This document shows positions 31,576 to 43,581 of a DNA stretch of 45,469 bases, one piece after another (the stretch's first letter is position 1; every line of letters starts with the position of its first letter). The stretch lies in NCBI RefSeq assembly GCF_035325945.1, contig NZ_DAOKYX010000023.1, forward strand, positions 1-45,469, in the 5' to 3' direction. Both the position numbers and the translations under genes were made by a program. The notes under the pieces are model-generated. The model was not told the origin of the DNA and did not search any database. It worked only from the letters and a program-made list of their open reading frames with translations. The stretch is from Parvibaculum sp035325945. GTDB taxonomy: Bacteria; Pseudomonadota; Alphaproteobacteria; Parvibaculales; Parvibaculaceae.

Positions 31576-31899
31576 TTCACTTTCCTTTGATCCGTCCACG
31601 GAACTCAGCCGAATATGCCCGCCGGCTCGCCGTGTTGAGCGTACATTATGTCCAAATCGCGCCATGGACCGACATCTTCCGACATCGGAGAGCACGATGC
31701 GCCTTTTGCCCCTCAGCCGCCTCTTGCATCAAGCCATTAGTCGGGTACATATGAGCATATTATTGCGCGCAGGATTGAGCCAACGGCGTGGCTCCACGAA
31801 GCGGCAGGATCGAATGAAGTCCGCGCGGCTTGTTCTTCATGCGAATGGAACCCGGTCCAGTGAACGAGGTTCCCGCACTTGTACCGGAGGTTCTCAAAA
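31576..31899. other. Divergent promoter region between NUDIX and MarR genes
   Basis: A 324-bp region with no gene I can support. On the minus strand CATAAT (31644-31649) is a -10 candidate for the NUDIX gene, without a good -35. On the plus strand an AT-rich patch at 31746-31764 contains a loose dyad ATATGAGCATAT and a -10-like TATTAT (31758-31763), which could serve the MarR gene and its regulator. Confidence 0.35.
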
Positions 31900-32457
31900 A
31901 TGGCAGCCAGAAAGTCGTCGGGTAGTTATGAGCTTGAGAGTTCTCTCAGCCATCTTCTGCGGCGCGCCCAGCAGTTTGCCTATGATCAGTTCGTCCAGCA
32001 TATGGGCGCCAGCACGATCACGCCGCGCCAGTTCATCGTGCTCTTCGCGGTGAACGAGGAAGAGGGCCTGAGCCAGACCGATCTCGTCAACAGGACCGGC
32101 ATCGACCGTTCGACTCTTGCGGACATGATCAGCCGCATGATCGGCAACGGTCTTCTCGCCCGCAAGCGCACCGCGGAAGATGCGCGCGCCAACGCCGTGC
32201 GTCTGACGGCGGCGGGACGTCGCGCTCTGACGAGCGCGATGCCGCGCGCCTTCCAGGCGGAAAAGGCTCTGCTCGATCTGTTGCCCAAGACAGCGCAGAC
32301 CGAGCTGCTTCGTGGCCTGAGCAGTCTCGCCGGCGCGATCGAGCAGCTTAAGACGGCAGAGAAGCCGGCGACGCCCAAGGCGAAGCGGCAGGCGGCAGCG
32401 CCGCGCAAGGCTCCGGCGGCGAAGCGCGCCGCGGGCGGGCGTCGCAAGGCGTCCTGA
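31900..32457 (+). CDS. MarR-family regulator with histone-like basic tail
   Basis: A 185-residue MarR protein. The winged helix (about residues 40-125) has TPRQFIVLFAVNEEEGLSQTDLVNRTGIDRSTLADMISRM and the wing DARANAVRLTAAGR. After the dimerisation helix comes a ~30-residue tail of Lys, Arg, Ala and Pro (PKAKRQAAAPRKAPAAKR) that looks like a histone-H1/AlgP-type tail. The ATG at 31900 has CGGAGG nine bases upstream, better than the TTG at 31879. It may autoregulate from the AT-rich patch upstream. The ligand is unknown. Confidence 0.86.
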   Translation: MAARKSSGSYELESSLSHLLRRAQQFAYDQFVQHMGASTITPRQFIVLFAVNEEEGLSQTDLVNRTGIDRSTLADMISRMIGNGLLARKRTAEDARANAVRLTAAGRRALTSAMPRAFQAEKALLDLLPKTAQTELLRGLSSLAGAIEQLKTAEKPATPKAKRQAAAPRKAPAAKRAAGGRRKAS

Positions 32458-32476
32458 GATCGAATCGAGCCGGCGC

Positions 32477-33028
32477 TCAGTCTCCCGCCTTCGCAACGCG
32501 GGCGGCTTCGAGCGCCGGCAGGATTTTCTCGCTGACGATCTCCGGCGTCAGCGGACCTACATGCTTGTAAGCGATGCGCCCTTCGCCATCGACGATGTAG
32601 GTCTCCGGCACACCATATACACCCCAGTCTATCGAGGTGCGGCCCGCCCGGTCGGCGCCGATCCGCTCATAGGGATTGCCAAGCTCGCCAAGGAAGCGGC
32701 GCGCCGCTTCCGGGCTGTCCTTGTAGTTGATCGCATAGAGAGGCGCGCCGGCGATCCGCTTCAGCTCGACGAGCACGGGATGCTCCTGCCGGCACGGTAC
32801 GCACCACGAAGCGAACACATTGACGATGGCGGGCTTGCCCTGCCCGAAATCCCGATCCGAAAGCCCCGGCAGATCGAGCCCCTCGACAGGCGCGAGCGTG
32901 AACTCCGGCACATGGCGCCCGATGAGCGCCGAAGGCACTTGCGAGGGATCGCCGCGATAGATGGCGATGAGAAAGAAGCCCGCGACGAGAATGAAGAGCC
33001 CCGCCGGGATGAGCGCCGAAAGCCTCAT
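32477..33028 (-). CDS. ccmG: Cytochrome c biogenesis thiol:disulfide protein CcmG/DsbE
   Basis: A 183-residue thioredoxin-like protein with an N-terminal membrane anchor (about residues 5-23) and the active-site CxxC C76-V-P-C79 in ASWCVPCRQEHP. It reduces apocytochrome c cysteines in the periplasm. The ATG at 33028 overlaps the ccmD stop by 4 bp. It is the last gene of the ccmABCDG series. Confidence 0.95.
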   Translation of the reverse strand: MRLSALIPAGLFILVAGFFLIAIYRGDPSQVPSALIGRHVPEFTLAPVEGLDLPGLSDRDFGQGKPAIVNVFASWCVPCRQEHPVLVELKRIAGAPLYAINYKDSPEAARRFLGELGNPYERIGADRAGRTSIDWGVYGVPETYIVDGEGRIAYKHVGPLTPEIVSEKILPALEAARVAKAGD

Positions 33029-33222
33029 GGACGGCCGCTCCCCGAGCGAGCGCGAGCGCGCGGACGCACCTGCTCGCCTGCTTCGAGTTCGCTCACCAGC
33101 CGCCGCTGCGTCCTGAGATCGGCGAGGCTCTGCACCACGAGGCCGATCATGACGACGGCCGCGATGGCATAGCAGGGCCAGATGAAGACGGCATAGCCGC
33201 CCATGTCGAGAAACGCCGCCAT
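33025..33222 (-). CDS. ccmD: Heme exporter protein CcmD
   Basis: A 65-residue protein with one transmembrane helix (FIWPCYAIAAVVMIGLV) and a basic C-terminus, as in CcmD. It helps release holo-CcmE from CcmABC. It lies 3 bp after ccmC and overlaps ccmG by 4 bp. Confidence 0.88.
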   Translation of the reverse strand: MAAFLDMGGYAVFIWPCYAIAAVVMIGLVVQSLADLRTQRRLVSELEAGEQVRPRARARSGSGRP

Positions 33223-33225
33223 CGC

Positions 33226-33996
33226 CTAGCCCTCCTCGCCCACGGGCTCGGTCCGCGCGAGGCGCAGCGCCCTGACCCGCCGCCTCAGGATTTCCGCACG
33301 CATACGGACGAGAAGCAGCGTCACGAAGAAGAAGGTGAAGCCGAGCGCCATGACGAGAAGCGGCACCAGCATCGAGGTCGCGATCGTCGGGCCGCCGATG
33401 CGGAAGACGCTCGCCGGCTGGTGCAGCGTGTTCCACCAGACGACGGAGTAATGAATGATCGGCACGTTGATCGAGCCGACAAGCGCGAGCACTGCCGCCG
33501 CGCGTCCGGCGCGGATCGGCTCCTCGATCGTCGCCCAGAGCGCCATGTAGCCGAGATAGAGAAAGAGCAGGATCAGCATCGAGGTGAGGCGCGCATCCCA
33601 CACCCACCATGCGCCCCACATGGGCCGGCCCCAGAGCGAGCCGGTGACGAGCGCGAGAAAGGTGAAGGCGGCGCCGAGCGGCGCGGCCGACTTCGCGCAC
33701 ATGTCGGCGAGCGGATGGCGGAAGACGAGCGCCACCGCCGATGCGCCCGCCATGGTCATGTAGCCGAACATGGCGAGCCAGGCCGCGGGCACATGGATGT
33801 ACATGATCCGCACCGTCTCGCCCTGCTGGTAGTCGGGCGGCGCGACGAAGAGCGAAAGATAGACCCCGGCGGCGAGCAGCGCCGCAGTGATGAGGCCGAA
33901 AGGCATGATCAGCCGGTCCGACAACGCCATGAAGCGCGCCGGATTGGCGAAGGCATGAAACCTCTGGATCGCGGTCAGCTCGGACATGCCCGCCAT
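33226..33996 (-). CDS. ccmC: Heme exporter protein CcmC
   Basis: A 256-residue polytopic protein with the tryptophan-rich WWD heme-handling motif WGRPMWGAWWVWDARLTS and six hydrophobic helices. It loads heme onto CcmE. A second in-frame ATG (residue 4, MSELTAIQRF) is an alternative start; ATG 33996 has AGGACAG upstream. A 76-bp gap separates it from ccmB. Confidence 0.95.
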   Translation of the reverse strand: MAGMSELTAIQRFHAFANPARFMALSDRLIMPFGLITAALLAAGVYLSLFVAPPDYQQGETVRIMYIHVPAAWLAMFGYMTMAGASAVALVFRHPLADMCAKSAAPLGAAFTFLALVTGSLWGRPMWGAWWVWDARLTSMLILLFLYLGYMALWATIEEPIRAGRAAAVLALVGSINVPIIHYSVVWWNTLHQPASVFRIGGPTIATSMLVPLLVMALGFTFFFVTLLLVRMRAEILRRRVRALRLARTEPVGEEG

Positions 33997-34072
33997 TTAG
34001 CTGTCCTATCCTTCCAAGGGCAAGGGATGGCGGCGGTCATTTTGCCGCGCATGTCGCGCTCTTGCGAGCCCT

Positions 34073-34744
34073 TCATCTGAGATTGGCCCTGAGCGCCGCC
34101 GCCGAGGCGACCGGCCCGAGAACGAGGCTCACAAGCGCCACCGCGGCAAGGAGGAGAAGGCTCTGCCGCCCCGCGCCTTCGACCGCCGAGGCGCCGCCCG
34201 CCGCCCCGACGCCGAATATGAGCACGGGGATATAGAAGGGAATGACGAGAAGCGAGGCGAGAAGCCCCCCGCGCCGGACGCTGACGGTGAGCGCCGCGCC
34301 AACCGTACCGAGGAAACTCAAGGCGGGCGTCCCGACAAGCATGGCGAGGATCAGCGGCCAGAAGGCCGCGACATCGAGATTGAGCAGAAGCCCGAGAAGC
34401 GGCGCCGCGATGACGAGCGGCATGCCCGTGGTGAGCCAGTGGCTGACCGCCTTCGCCGCCGCCACGAATTCGAGCGGCAATGCGCCCGCCATCATCACAT
34501 CGAGCGAGCCATCCTCGAAATCGGCCTGAAAGAGCCGGTCGAGCGTCAGCAGCGCCGAAAGCAGAAGCGCCACCCAGAGCATCCCCGGCGCGATCTGCCC
34601 CAGCAGCTTCAGATTGGGCCCGACGCCGAGCGGCACGATGGAAATAACGACAAGGAAAAAGAATACCGCCATGCCGCCGCCGCCGCCGATGCGGATGGCA
34701 AGTTTCGTGTCGCGCCGGATGAGGCTCAGAAAGGCGCGCATCAT
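34073..34744 (-). CDS. ccmB: Heme exporter protein CcmB
   Basis: A 223-residue membrane protein of the CcmB family with about six helices and MLWVALLLSALLTLDRLFQADFEDGSLD near the N-terminal third. It is the permease partner of CcmA. Its start overlaps the ccmA stop by 4 bp. Confidence 0.95.
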   Translation of the reverse strand: MMRAFLSLIRRDTKLAIRIGGGGGMAVFFFLVVISIVPLGVGPNLKLLGQIAPGMLWVALLLSALLTLDRLFQADFEDGSLDVMMAGALPLEFVAAAKAVSHWLTTGMPLVIAAPLLGLLLNLDVAAFWPLILAMLVGTPALSFLGTVGAALTVSVRRGGLLASLLVIPFYIPVLIFGVGAAGGASAVEGAGRQSLLLLAAVALVSLVLGPVASAAALRANLR

Positions 34745-35400
34745 GCCGGCGCCTCCGCGGCCGCGCGCTGCGGACCGAGGACGAGAGGCCGCGCGCTCGC
34801 AAGCCCGAGTTCCTGATGGGTCGCCGCGACGATGATCCCACCTTCCGCGAGATGCGCTTCCATGAGCGCGGTGAGCCGGGCAAGGCTCGCCCGGTCGAGG
34901 GCGACGCTCGGCTCGTCGAGGAGCCAGAGCGGGCGCGGCGCGAGCAGAAGACGCGACAGGGCAAGCCGCCGCCGCTGGCCGGCGGAAAGATAGGCGACGG
35001 GAAGCGCCGTCAGGCCCGCGAGATCGAGCCGTTCGAGCGCATGGCCGATGTCGCCTTCATCGCCGTCGAGAAAATCAGACCAGAATTCCGCTGTCTCACG
35101 CACGCTCATGGCGGGCTTCAGCGCATCGAGATGGCCGACATAATGCGCCTGCTCCGGCAGGCTCCGTTCGGCATCGCCGCCAGCGAGCGCGAGGCGGCCT
35201 TCCGCGATCTCGACGAGGCCGGCGATCTGGCGCAGGAGGCTCGATTTTCCCGCGCCATTGGGACCCGTCACGACAAGCGCCTCGCCCGCCTGGACCTCGA
35301 AGGACAGGCGCCGGAAGACCACCCGCCCGCCGCGCTGGCAGGCAAGGTTCTCCGCCGTGAGGCGCAGGGGGGAAACGGGCGCGCCGCTCTCAGATTTCAT
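34741..35400 (-). CDS. ccmA: Heme exporter ATP-binding protein CcmA
   Basis: A 219-residue ABC ATPase with Walker A GPNGAGKSS, signature YLSAGQRRRLALSRLLL and Walker B LWLLDEPSVALD. The AHYVGHLDALKPAMSV segment is typical of CcmA. ATP hydrolysis drives release of holo-CcmE. ATG 35400 was chosen because it gives the normal length. The start overlaps the enoyl-CoA hydratase gene by 11 bp, so the two may be coupled. Confidence 0.95.
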   Translation of the reverse strand: MKSESGAPVSPLRLTAENLACQRGGRVVFRRLSFEVQAGEALVVTGPNGAGKSSLLRQIAGLVEIAEGRLALAGGDAERSLPEQAHYVGHLDALKPAMSVRETAEFWSDFLDGDEGDIGHALERLDLAGLTALPVAYLSAGQRRRLALSRLLLAPRPLWLLDEPSVALDRASLARLTALMEAHLAEGGIIVAATHQELGLASARPLVLGPQRAAAEAPA

Positions 35401-36226
35401 CGAACCTTCCGCCCCGCCCCTTGCCACTTGCGAAGCGCGCCGCGCCCTTGAAGGTTTCGCCCGAGGCCAGAACCTTGCGGCCATGCTCGAATTCATTGGC
35501 CATCGCCCGATCGAAGGGCAGGTCCCATTGCTCATAGGCCGACATGCGATCGTGGCGGAGGCAAAGCTGCGGGAAGCGCGCGATGTCGGCGGCGAGGCGT
35601 TCGGCCTCCGCGCGGGCCTGCCCCTTCGGCGCGATGCGATTGGCAAGCCCCATGGCGAGCGCCTCCTCCGCGCCGACCGCGCGGCCGGTGAGAATGAGAT
35701 CCATCGCGCGGGAATGGCCGATGAGGCGGGGCAGGCGCACCGTGCCGCCATCGATGAGCGGCACGCCCCAGCGGCGGCAGAAGACGCCCATCTGCGCATC
35801 CTCCTCGACGACCCGCATGTCGCACCAGAGCGCGAGTTCGAGCCCGCCCGCGACCGCATAGCCCGAAACGGCCGCGATCACGGGCTTCGAGAGCACCATG
35901 CGCGACGGGCCCATGGGACCGTCGGCCGCGAGCCGATCGAAGTCGAGGCCGGTTCCGGGCGGCGTGGTGCGATTGCTGCGGGGCAGTCCGTCGCCGCCGC
36001 GCCCCTGGGCGGCGCCTTCCGACACCGCCTTCAGATCGGCGCCCGCGCAAAATGTACCGTGATCGCCCGCGAAGACGGCGACCAGCGCCGCCTCGTCCTT
36101 TTCAAATTCGAGAAACGCATCGGCAAGCGCCACCGCCGTCGGCCTGTCGACCGCATTCTTCACGTCGGCGCGGCTCAGAATGACCGTCGTGACCGGACCA
36201 TCTTTCTCTACACGAACCGCTGCCAT
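35390..36226 (-). CDS. Enoyl-CoA hydratase/isomerase family protein
   Basis: A 278-residue crotonase-fold protein. The oxyanion-hole segment GDHGTFCAGADLKA and PVIAAVSGYAVAGGLELALWCDMRV are clear, but the usual second catalytic Glu of hydratases stands within a less typical context (FCRRWGVPLIDGGT), so the exact reaction is open. It is the first gene of the minus-strand ccm unit and divergent from acnA. ATG 36226 gives a typical start. Confidence 0.88.
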   Translation of the reverse strand: MAAVRVEKDGPVTTVILSRADVKNAVDRPTAVALADAFLEFEKDEAALVAVFAGDHGTFCAGADLKAVSEGAAQGRGGDGLPRSNRTTPPGTGLDFDRLAADGPMGPSRMVLSKPVIAAVSGYAVAGGLELALWCDMRVVEEDAQMGVFCRRWGVPLIDGGTVRLPRLIGHSRAMDLILTGRAVGAEEALAMGLANRIAPKGQARAEAERLAADIARFPQLCLRHDRMSAYEQWDLPFDRAMANEFEHGRKVLASGETFKGAARFASGKGRGGRFDEI

Positions 36227-36448
36227 GGCGCTCTCCCCGCTTCTCAACCGCACATTCATTATCACCCGTCATCCGGCGGGCGAAGCATAGCCTTCACACT
36301 CGAAAGACATTATAGTCTCGCGCGTTAAGCATATAGGCCCATCGGCGTAAAGCGGCGGCGATCCGGGGCCCCGGCGCATTCTCCGCGCGGGCACCCCTCG
36401 AGGCCCCTCTCCCGCCAGCCCGGGCCGGCAGCATCAAGGAACTTTGGA

Positions 36449-39652
<3,204 letters not shown>

Positions 39653-39673
39653 CGCGCACATCATCTGAAAATG

Positions 39674-39709
39674 AAAAGGGCGCTCCTTCGGGAGCGCCCT
39701 TTTTGTTTG
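39674..39709 (+). terminator. Strong, probably bidirectional terminator after acnA
   Basis: AAAAGGGCGCTCC (39674-39686), TTCG tetraloop, GGAGCGCCCTTTT (39691-39703), then more T. The stem is perfect and has A and T runs on both sides, so it can stop acnA on the plus strand and the DUF4340 operon, which ends at 39775, on the minus strand. Confidence 0.95.
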
Positions 39710-39774
39710 TCATGCTGCGCGCTTGCGGCAACCGGAAGACATGCATCGCGCCGTGGCGATGCCAATGGCCGGTA

Positions 39775-40893
39775 TCAGTTTTCGAGCCCCGCCTCATGCG
39801 TGAGCTGATCCATCGACTGGGTGAGCTGATTGCCCGCCTGCTGCGGCAGCTTGTAGAGCCAGTCCTTGACCCGCGCGTTGATCTCCGCCGCCTTGGCGTC
39901 GGCGGCCTTCAGGTCGGCGCCCGGCCGGGCGATCGCCGGATCGGCCGCCGCCGTGACCTTCGCCCACAGCGCGCCGCCGCCGCCCGTGAGTTCGATCGTC
40001 AGGCGCAGCCCGTCGAAGGTTTCGAAAACGGCCTTGGGCGAAATCGCCGTGAAGTCGAGCGAACCTGCGGGGACCGCATCGTCGAATGTGAGATCGACGA
40101 TCGTCGTCGCCGCGCCATTGACGATCGGCGCGCCGCGCGTGACCCGACCCTTCGGAATGTTTTCCAGCACGAAGTCGTTGTCGTCGGCCGAAGCCCTGCT
40201 GATGACGATCGGATTGTCCGTATCCGCCCAGAGCGTGACGCGGGCGATCTCGCTGCGCGCAACGTCGAGGAATTTCGTATCGAGCCATTCCTGCGCCGAC
40301 TGGAAGAGCGGCAGCCGCCCCCGTGCGAGATAGGTCTGGTCCTCGCCGTCGCGCCGCACATAGATCATGCCCTGCCCGCGCGCATCTCCCGTCTGATCGG
40401 GCACCTTGCCCGCGAGAAGCGCGGCCATGCGCTCGCCCTTGGCATCGAAGAACTCGACCCGCGTCGCCGTGCCGAGATCCTCGGGCGCGAGCAGGCCGAG
40501 ATTGCGGTGCCATTCGGCCCGCGCCGTGCGCGGCTCGTAGAGATTGATCTCCGAAACGCCGATGAGGAGCTTCTGCACGAGATCCTGCTGGGCGGGATAG
40601 TTCTTGCGGTTGGCAACCGTCCACTTGCCGCCGGGCGCGCGCTCGAGCGTGATCTTGTCGACGCCCCTGATGCCGCGGCCGAGCGTGTAGGTGACCTTGG
40701 ACACGCGGTCGAGCTGCGTCTCGAGTCCCGGGAACATCGCCCGCGGCTCGAACCGGACGCGCACGCCGCGCTCCTGCGTGACGACGGCGAAACTCGCCGC
40801 GACCACGGCGACAAGCGTTGCGAGCGCAAGCAGCAGAAGATTGCGAAGCGGACGATTGGTCCAGACGGTTCGGAAATCGGTCGCCACGCTCAC
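39775..40893 (-). CDS. DUF4340 domain protein
   Basis: A 372-residue protein with one N-terminal transmembrane helix (about residues 18-40) and a DUF4340-like extracytoplasmic part rich in beta strands. DUF4340 proteins typically accompany GldG-like ABC auxiliary proteins, as here. Its start overlaps the stop of that gene by 4 bp. Molecular role unknown; probably an accessory of the ABC system. Confidence 0.8.
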   Translation of the reverse strand: MSVATDFRTVWTNRPLRNLLLLALATLVAVVAASFAVVTQERGVRVRFEPRAMFPGLETQLDRVSKVTYTLGRGIRGVDKITLERAPGGKWTVANRKNYPAQQDLVQKLLIGVSEINLYEPRTARAEWHRNLGLLAPEDLGTATRVEFFDAKGERMAALLAGKVPDQTGDARGQGMIYVRRDGEDQTYLARGRLPLFQSAQEWLDTKFLDVARSEIARVTLWADTDNPIVISRASADDNDFVLENIPKGRVTRGAPIVNGAATTIVDLTFDDAVPAGSLDFTAISPKAVFETFDGLRLTIELTGGGGALWAKVTAAADPAIARPGADLKAADAKAAEINARVKDWLYKLPQQAGNQLTQSMDQLTHEAGLEN

Positions 40894-42842
40894 ACCCCCT
40901 TGGCCGCGCGCGCCTTGCGGCGGCGATGGCGGATGACGGCCAGCACGAGCGCGAGCCCCGCGACGAGAATCGGCATCAGCGCCACATTGACGAACCGCAC
41001 CTCGGTCGCCAGCCGGTCGATATTGCGGCGAAGGTTGCGCTCGACATCGCGCAGCGCCTTGCGGCTCTGGAGAAGCTCGGCGCGGAACTGCGCGACCTCC
41101 TCCTGCGCATGCGGATCGGAAGACTGCTCCACCGCGCCGTTCGGGCCCTCGGTCTGAAGCGCGGCAAGCCGCCGCTCGGTTTCGGAAATCTTCGCCTTGA
41201 GCCTCTCCTGCTCGGCGAGGAACTGCCGGTCGGCCTCGCGCCGCAGATTATCGACGACGACGAACGGCCGGTCGGCGCGCTCGCGCGCTCTGAGCGAGAT
41301 GAGATCGTCCGAGCCCATGAGATTGTCGATGGCCGACAGGATGAACTTCGCATTGTCGGCGAAGGGCTGCGCCACACGGTCGGCGCCGTCGCTCTGGATC
41401 TGGACCCAGAAGCGGTCATCGAAAATATCGGAATCGGCAACGACGATGATATTGGCGTCGCTCTTCGTCGCGCCGATATATTCGTCCGGCTTGTCGGCCG
41501 CATCCGAAGTCTGGCTCTTCTCCGAAACGCCGGTCGGCGGCGGGGGCGTCGTCGTGAAGGCGCTCTTCAACGGACCCGAAACCCGCGCCGCGATGACATG
41601 GCGCTGATTGTCGGCCTTGAAGCGGTTGAGGAGATCGTCCGGCGTCGGGCCCGACTTCACATAGTCGAGATCGTAAAGCTCGGAATCCTCCGTCGACCAG
41701 ATGAGCGGCGTGAACTTCGTGCTCGCGCCCTTGGCCGGCGAGAGAGCACCCGCCGTGGCGAAGTTCAGATGATCGACATTCGCCGTCACGATGTCGTCCT
41801 GATCGAGATTGGACTTCGGCACTGTGAGCCAGAGCACATAGTCGCTCGTCTGCCGCCGCGCATCGAGCCCCGTCTGCACGCGCATGGCGAGGTCGCGGTC
41901 GCCGACGACATGCTTCGGATCAAACTCGACGCCCCATGTGGTCAGGAGCGGCTCGAGGTTCGATGCCTCCGTATAGCCCTGCACGGGCTGGCCGCCAGGC
42001 CCCGCCGTGAGACTCACTTCCGAATGCGGATCGACAAAGGCCATGACGCGGCCGCCACGCATCACGAACTGGTCGATAGCGTAGAGCGTACTGTCATCGA
42101 GCTGCCGCGGATGGGCGATCAGCAGCACATCGACCTTGCTCGGCACCTTGACGAATTTCTGCTCGAGGAAATTGATCTCGAAGCGGTTCTGAAGCTCCTG
42201 ATAGATCATGAAGGGCTGCGAATTGCCGCGCATCGCCTCCATGAGCCCGCCGGCGCCCGTATCCATCGGCAGGTTCGTGACGATGCCGAGCACGGGCTTC
42301 TTCGGGCGGCTCAGATTCTGGATGAGCCGCGTCACGTCATATTCGAGATATTGCTGGCGGGCCGAGGAGAAGAAGGGAACCGCCTCGATGCCATCGACGA
42401 GATTGGTGCCGACCAGACCGAAATAGATGACTTCGCCCTCGGTCGTCCGCGCGCCCTTGAGGCCGAGCGACATGGCGAGGTCTTCCTGCTCGGAGAAGGG
42501 CTCGGGGTCGATGACCTGCAGGATCACCTTGCCATGCGAGCGGGCGCGGATTTCCTGCAGCAGGTCACGGACGCGGTTCGCATAGGTCCTGATCTGCGGA
42601 AAATCGGTCGCGAGCGATTCCGAATAGAAGAATTTGAGCGTGATCGGCTCGTCGATTTTCGCCAGCACGTTTTCGGTGCCCTGCGAAAGCGTGAAGAGGC
42701 GGTTCTGCGTGAGATCGGCCTGCGCCGAGCGGAAGACGATGTTCGAGAAGAGATTGACCGCGATGAAGAAGACGGCAAGGAGCGCCAGCGTCGCCACGCT
42801 GTAGCTCGAACGCAGATGTGTGCGGTTCAGCGACTTCAGCAT
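40890..42842 (-). CDS. GldG-like ABC-type transport auxiliary protein
   Basis: A 650-residue protein of the ABC_transp_aux/GldG type. An N-terminal membrane helix (about 15-35) is followed by SAQADLTQNRLFTLSQGT, a family hallmark, then a large extracytoplasmic domain. Near the C-terminus there is a charged coiled coil (about 525-610) and a second membrane helix, then a basic end. In Bacteroidetes GldG works with GldA and GldF in gliding; in proteobacteria the function is unknown. It lies 4 bp after the permease gene. Confidence 0.85.
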   Translation of the reverse strand: MLKSLNRTHLRSSYSVATLALLAVFFIAVNLFSNIVFRSAQADLTQNRLFTLSQGTENVLAKIDEPITLKFFYSESLATDFPQIRTYANRVRDLLQEIRARSHGKVILQVIDPEPFSEQEDLAMSLGLKGARTTEGEVIYFGLVGTNLVDGIEAVPFFSSARQQYLEYDVTRLIQNLSRPKKPVLGIVTNLPMDTGAGGLMEAMRGNSQPFMIYQELQNRFEINFLEQKFVKVPSKVDVLLIAHPRQLDDSTLYAIDQFVMRGGRVMAFVDPHSEVSLTAGPGGQPVQGYTEASNLEPLLTTWGVEFDPKHVVGDRDLAMRVQTGLDARRQTSDYVLWLTVPKSNLDQDDIVTANVDHLNFATAGALSPAKGASTKFTPLIWSTEDSELYDLDYVKSGPTPDDLLNRFKADNQRHVIAARVSGPLKSAFTTTPPPPTGVSEKSQTSDAADKPDEYIGATKSDANIIVVADSDIFDDRFWVQIQSDGADRVAQPFADNAKFILSAIDNLMGSDDLISLRARERADRPFVVVDNLRREADRQFLAEQERLKAKISETERRLAALQTEGPNGAVEQSSDPHAQEEVAQFRAELLQSRKALRDVERNLRRNIDRLATEVRFVNVALMPILVAGLALVLAVIRHRRRKARAAKGV

Positions 42843-42846
42843 GGCC

Positions 42847-43581
42847 CTACCCCGCCTTCTTCATGTCGACGACGATGCCGCAGGCGATGAGCCATGTGGC
42901 GATCAGCGTGAAGAAGTAGATGACATCGCGCAGATCGATGACGCCCTGCGTGATGGCGCTGAAATGGGTGAGGAAGGAGAAGGAGGCGATGGTGTTCAGC
43001 ACCTCCTGCGGCACCCAGCTCGCAAAGAAATCGGTGACGAGCGGAAGACCCGCGACCGTGAAGAGGAAGCAGACGACGACGCTGATAACGAAGGCGATGA
43101 CCTGGTTCTTCGTCGTCGCCGACAGGCACGAACCGATGGCAAGATAGCCGCCCGCCATGAAGAAGCTGCCGATATAGCCCGCGACGATCACGCCATTGTC
43201 CGGATTGCCGAGATAGTTGACCGTGAGCCACATCGGAAAGGTGAGCGCGAGCGCGATTCCGGAAAAGGCCCATGCGGCGAGAAACTTGCCGAGCACCGCC
43301 GCCCAGAGCGGAATGGGCAGCGACAGCAGAAGCTCGATCGAGCCCGTGCGCCGCTCTTCCGCCCAGAGACGCATCGAGATCGCCGGAATGAGGAAGAGAT
43401 AGAGCCAGGGGTGGAAATTGAAGAAGATCTGGAGATCGGCCTGGCCGGACTCGAAATAGCCGCCCATGTAGAAGGTGAAGGCGCCCATCGTGAAGAGAAA
43501 GATCACGATGAAGACGAAGGCGAGCGGCGTCGCGAAATAGCCGCCAAGCTCGCGGCGGAAGATGGCTGCAAGCTCTCTCAT
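42847..43581 (-). CDS. ABC-2 permease, GldF-like
   Basis: A 244-residue permease with about six helices, starting RELAAIFRRELGGYFATPLAFVFIVIFL, which is typical of the GldF/ABC-2 permease group. WAEERRTGSIELLLSLP is a conserved cytoplasmic segment of this group. It overlaps the ATPase stop by 4 bp and precedes the GldG-like gene by 4 bp. Confidence 0.88.
   Translation of the reverse strand: MRELAAIFRRELGGYFATPLAFVFIVIFLFTMGAFTFYMGGYFESGQADLQIFFNFHPWLYLFLIPAISMRLWAEERRTGSIELLLSLPIPLWAAVLGKFLAAWAFSGIALALTFPMWLTVNYLGNPDNGVIVAGYIGSFFMAGGYLAIGSCLSATTKNQVIAFVISVVVCFLFTVAGLPLVTDFFASWVPQEVLNTIASFSFLTHFSAITQGVIDLRDVIYFFTLIATWLIACGIVVDMKKAG

Noticed and set aside
31690..32053. Open frames upstream of and overlapping the MarR gene
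   Set aside because: They lack a ribosome-binding site and any domain, and they run out of frame through the MarR coding region.
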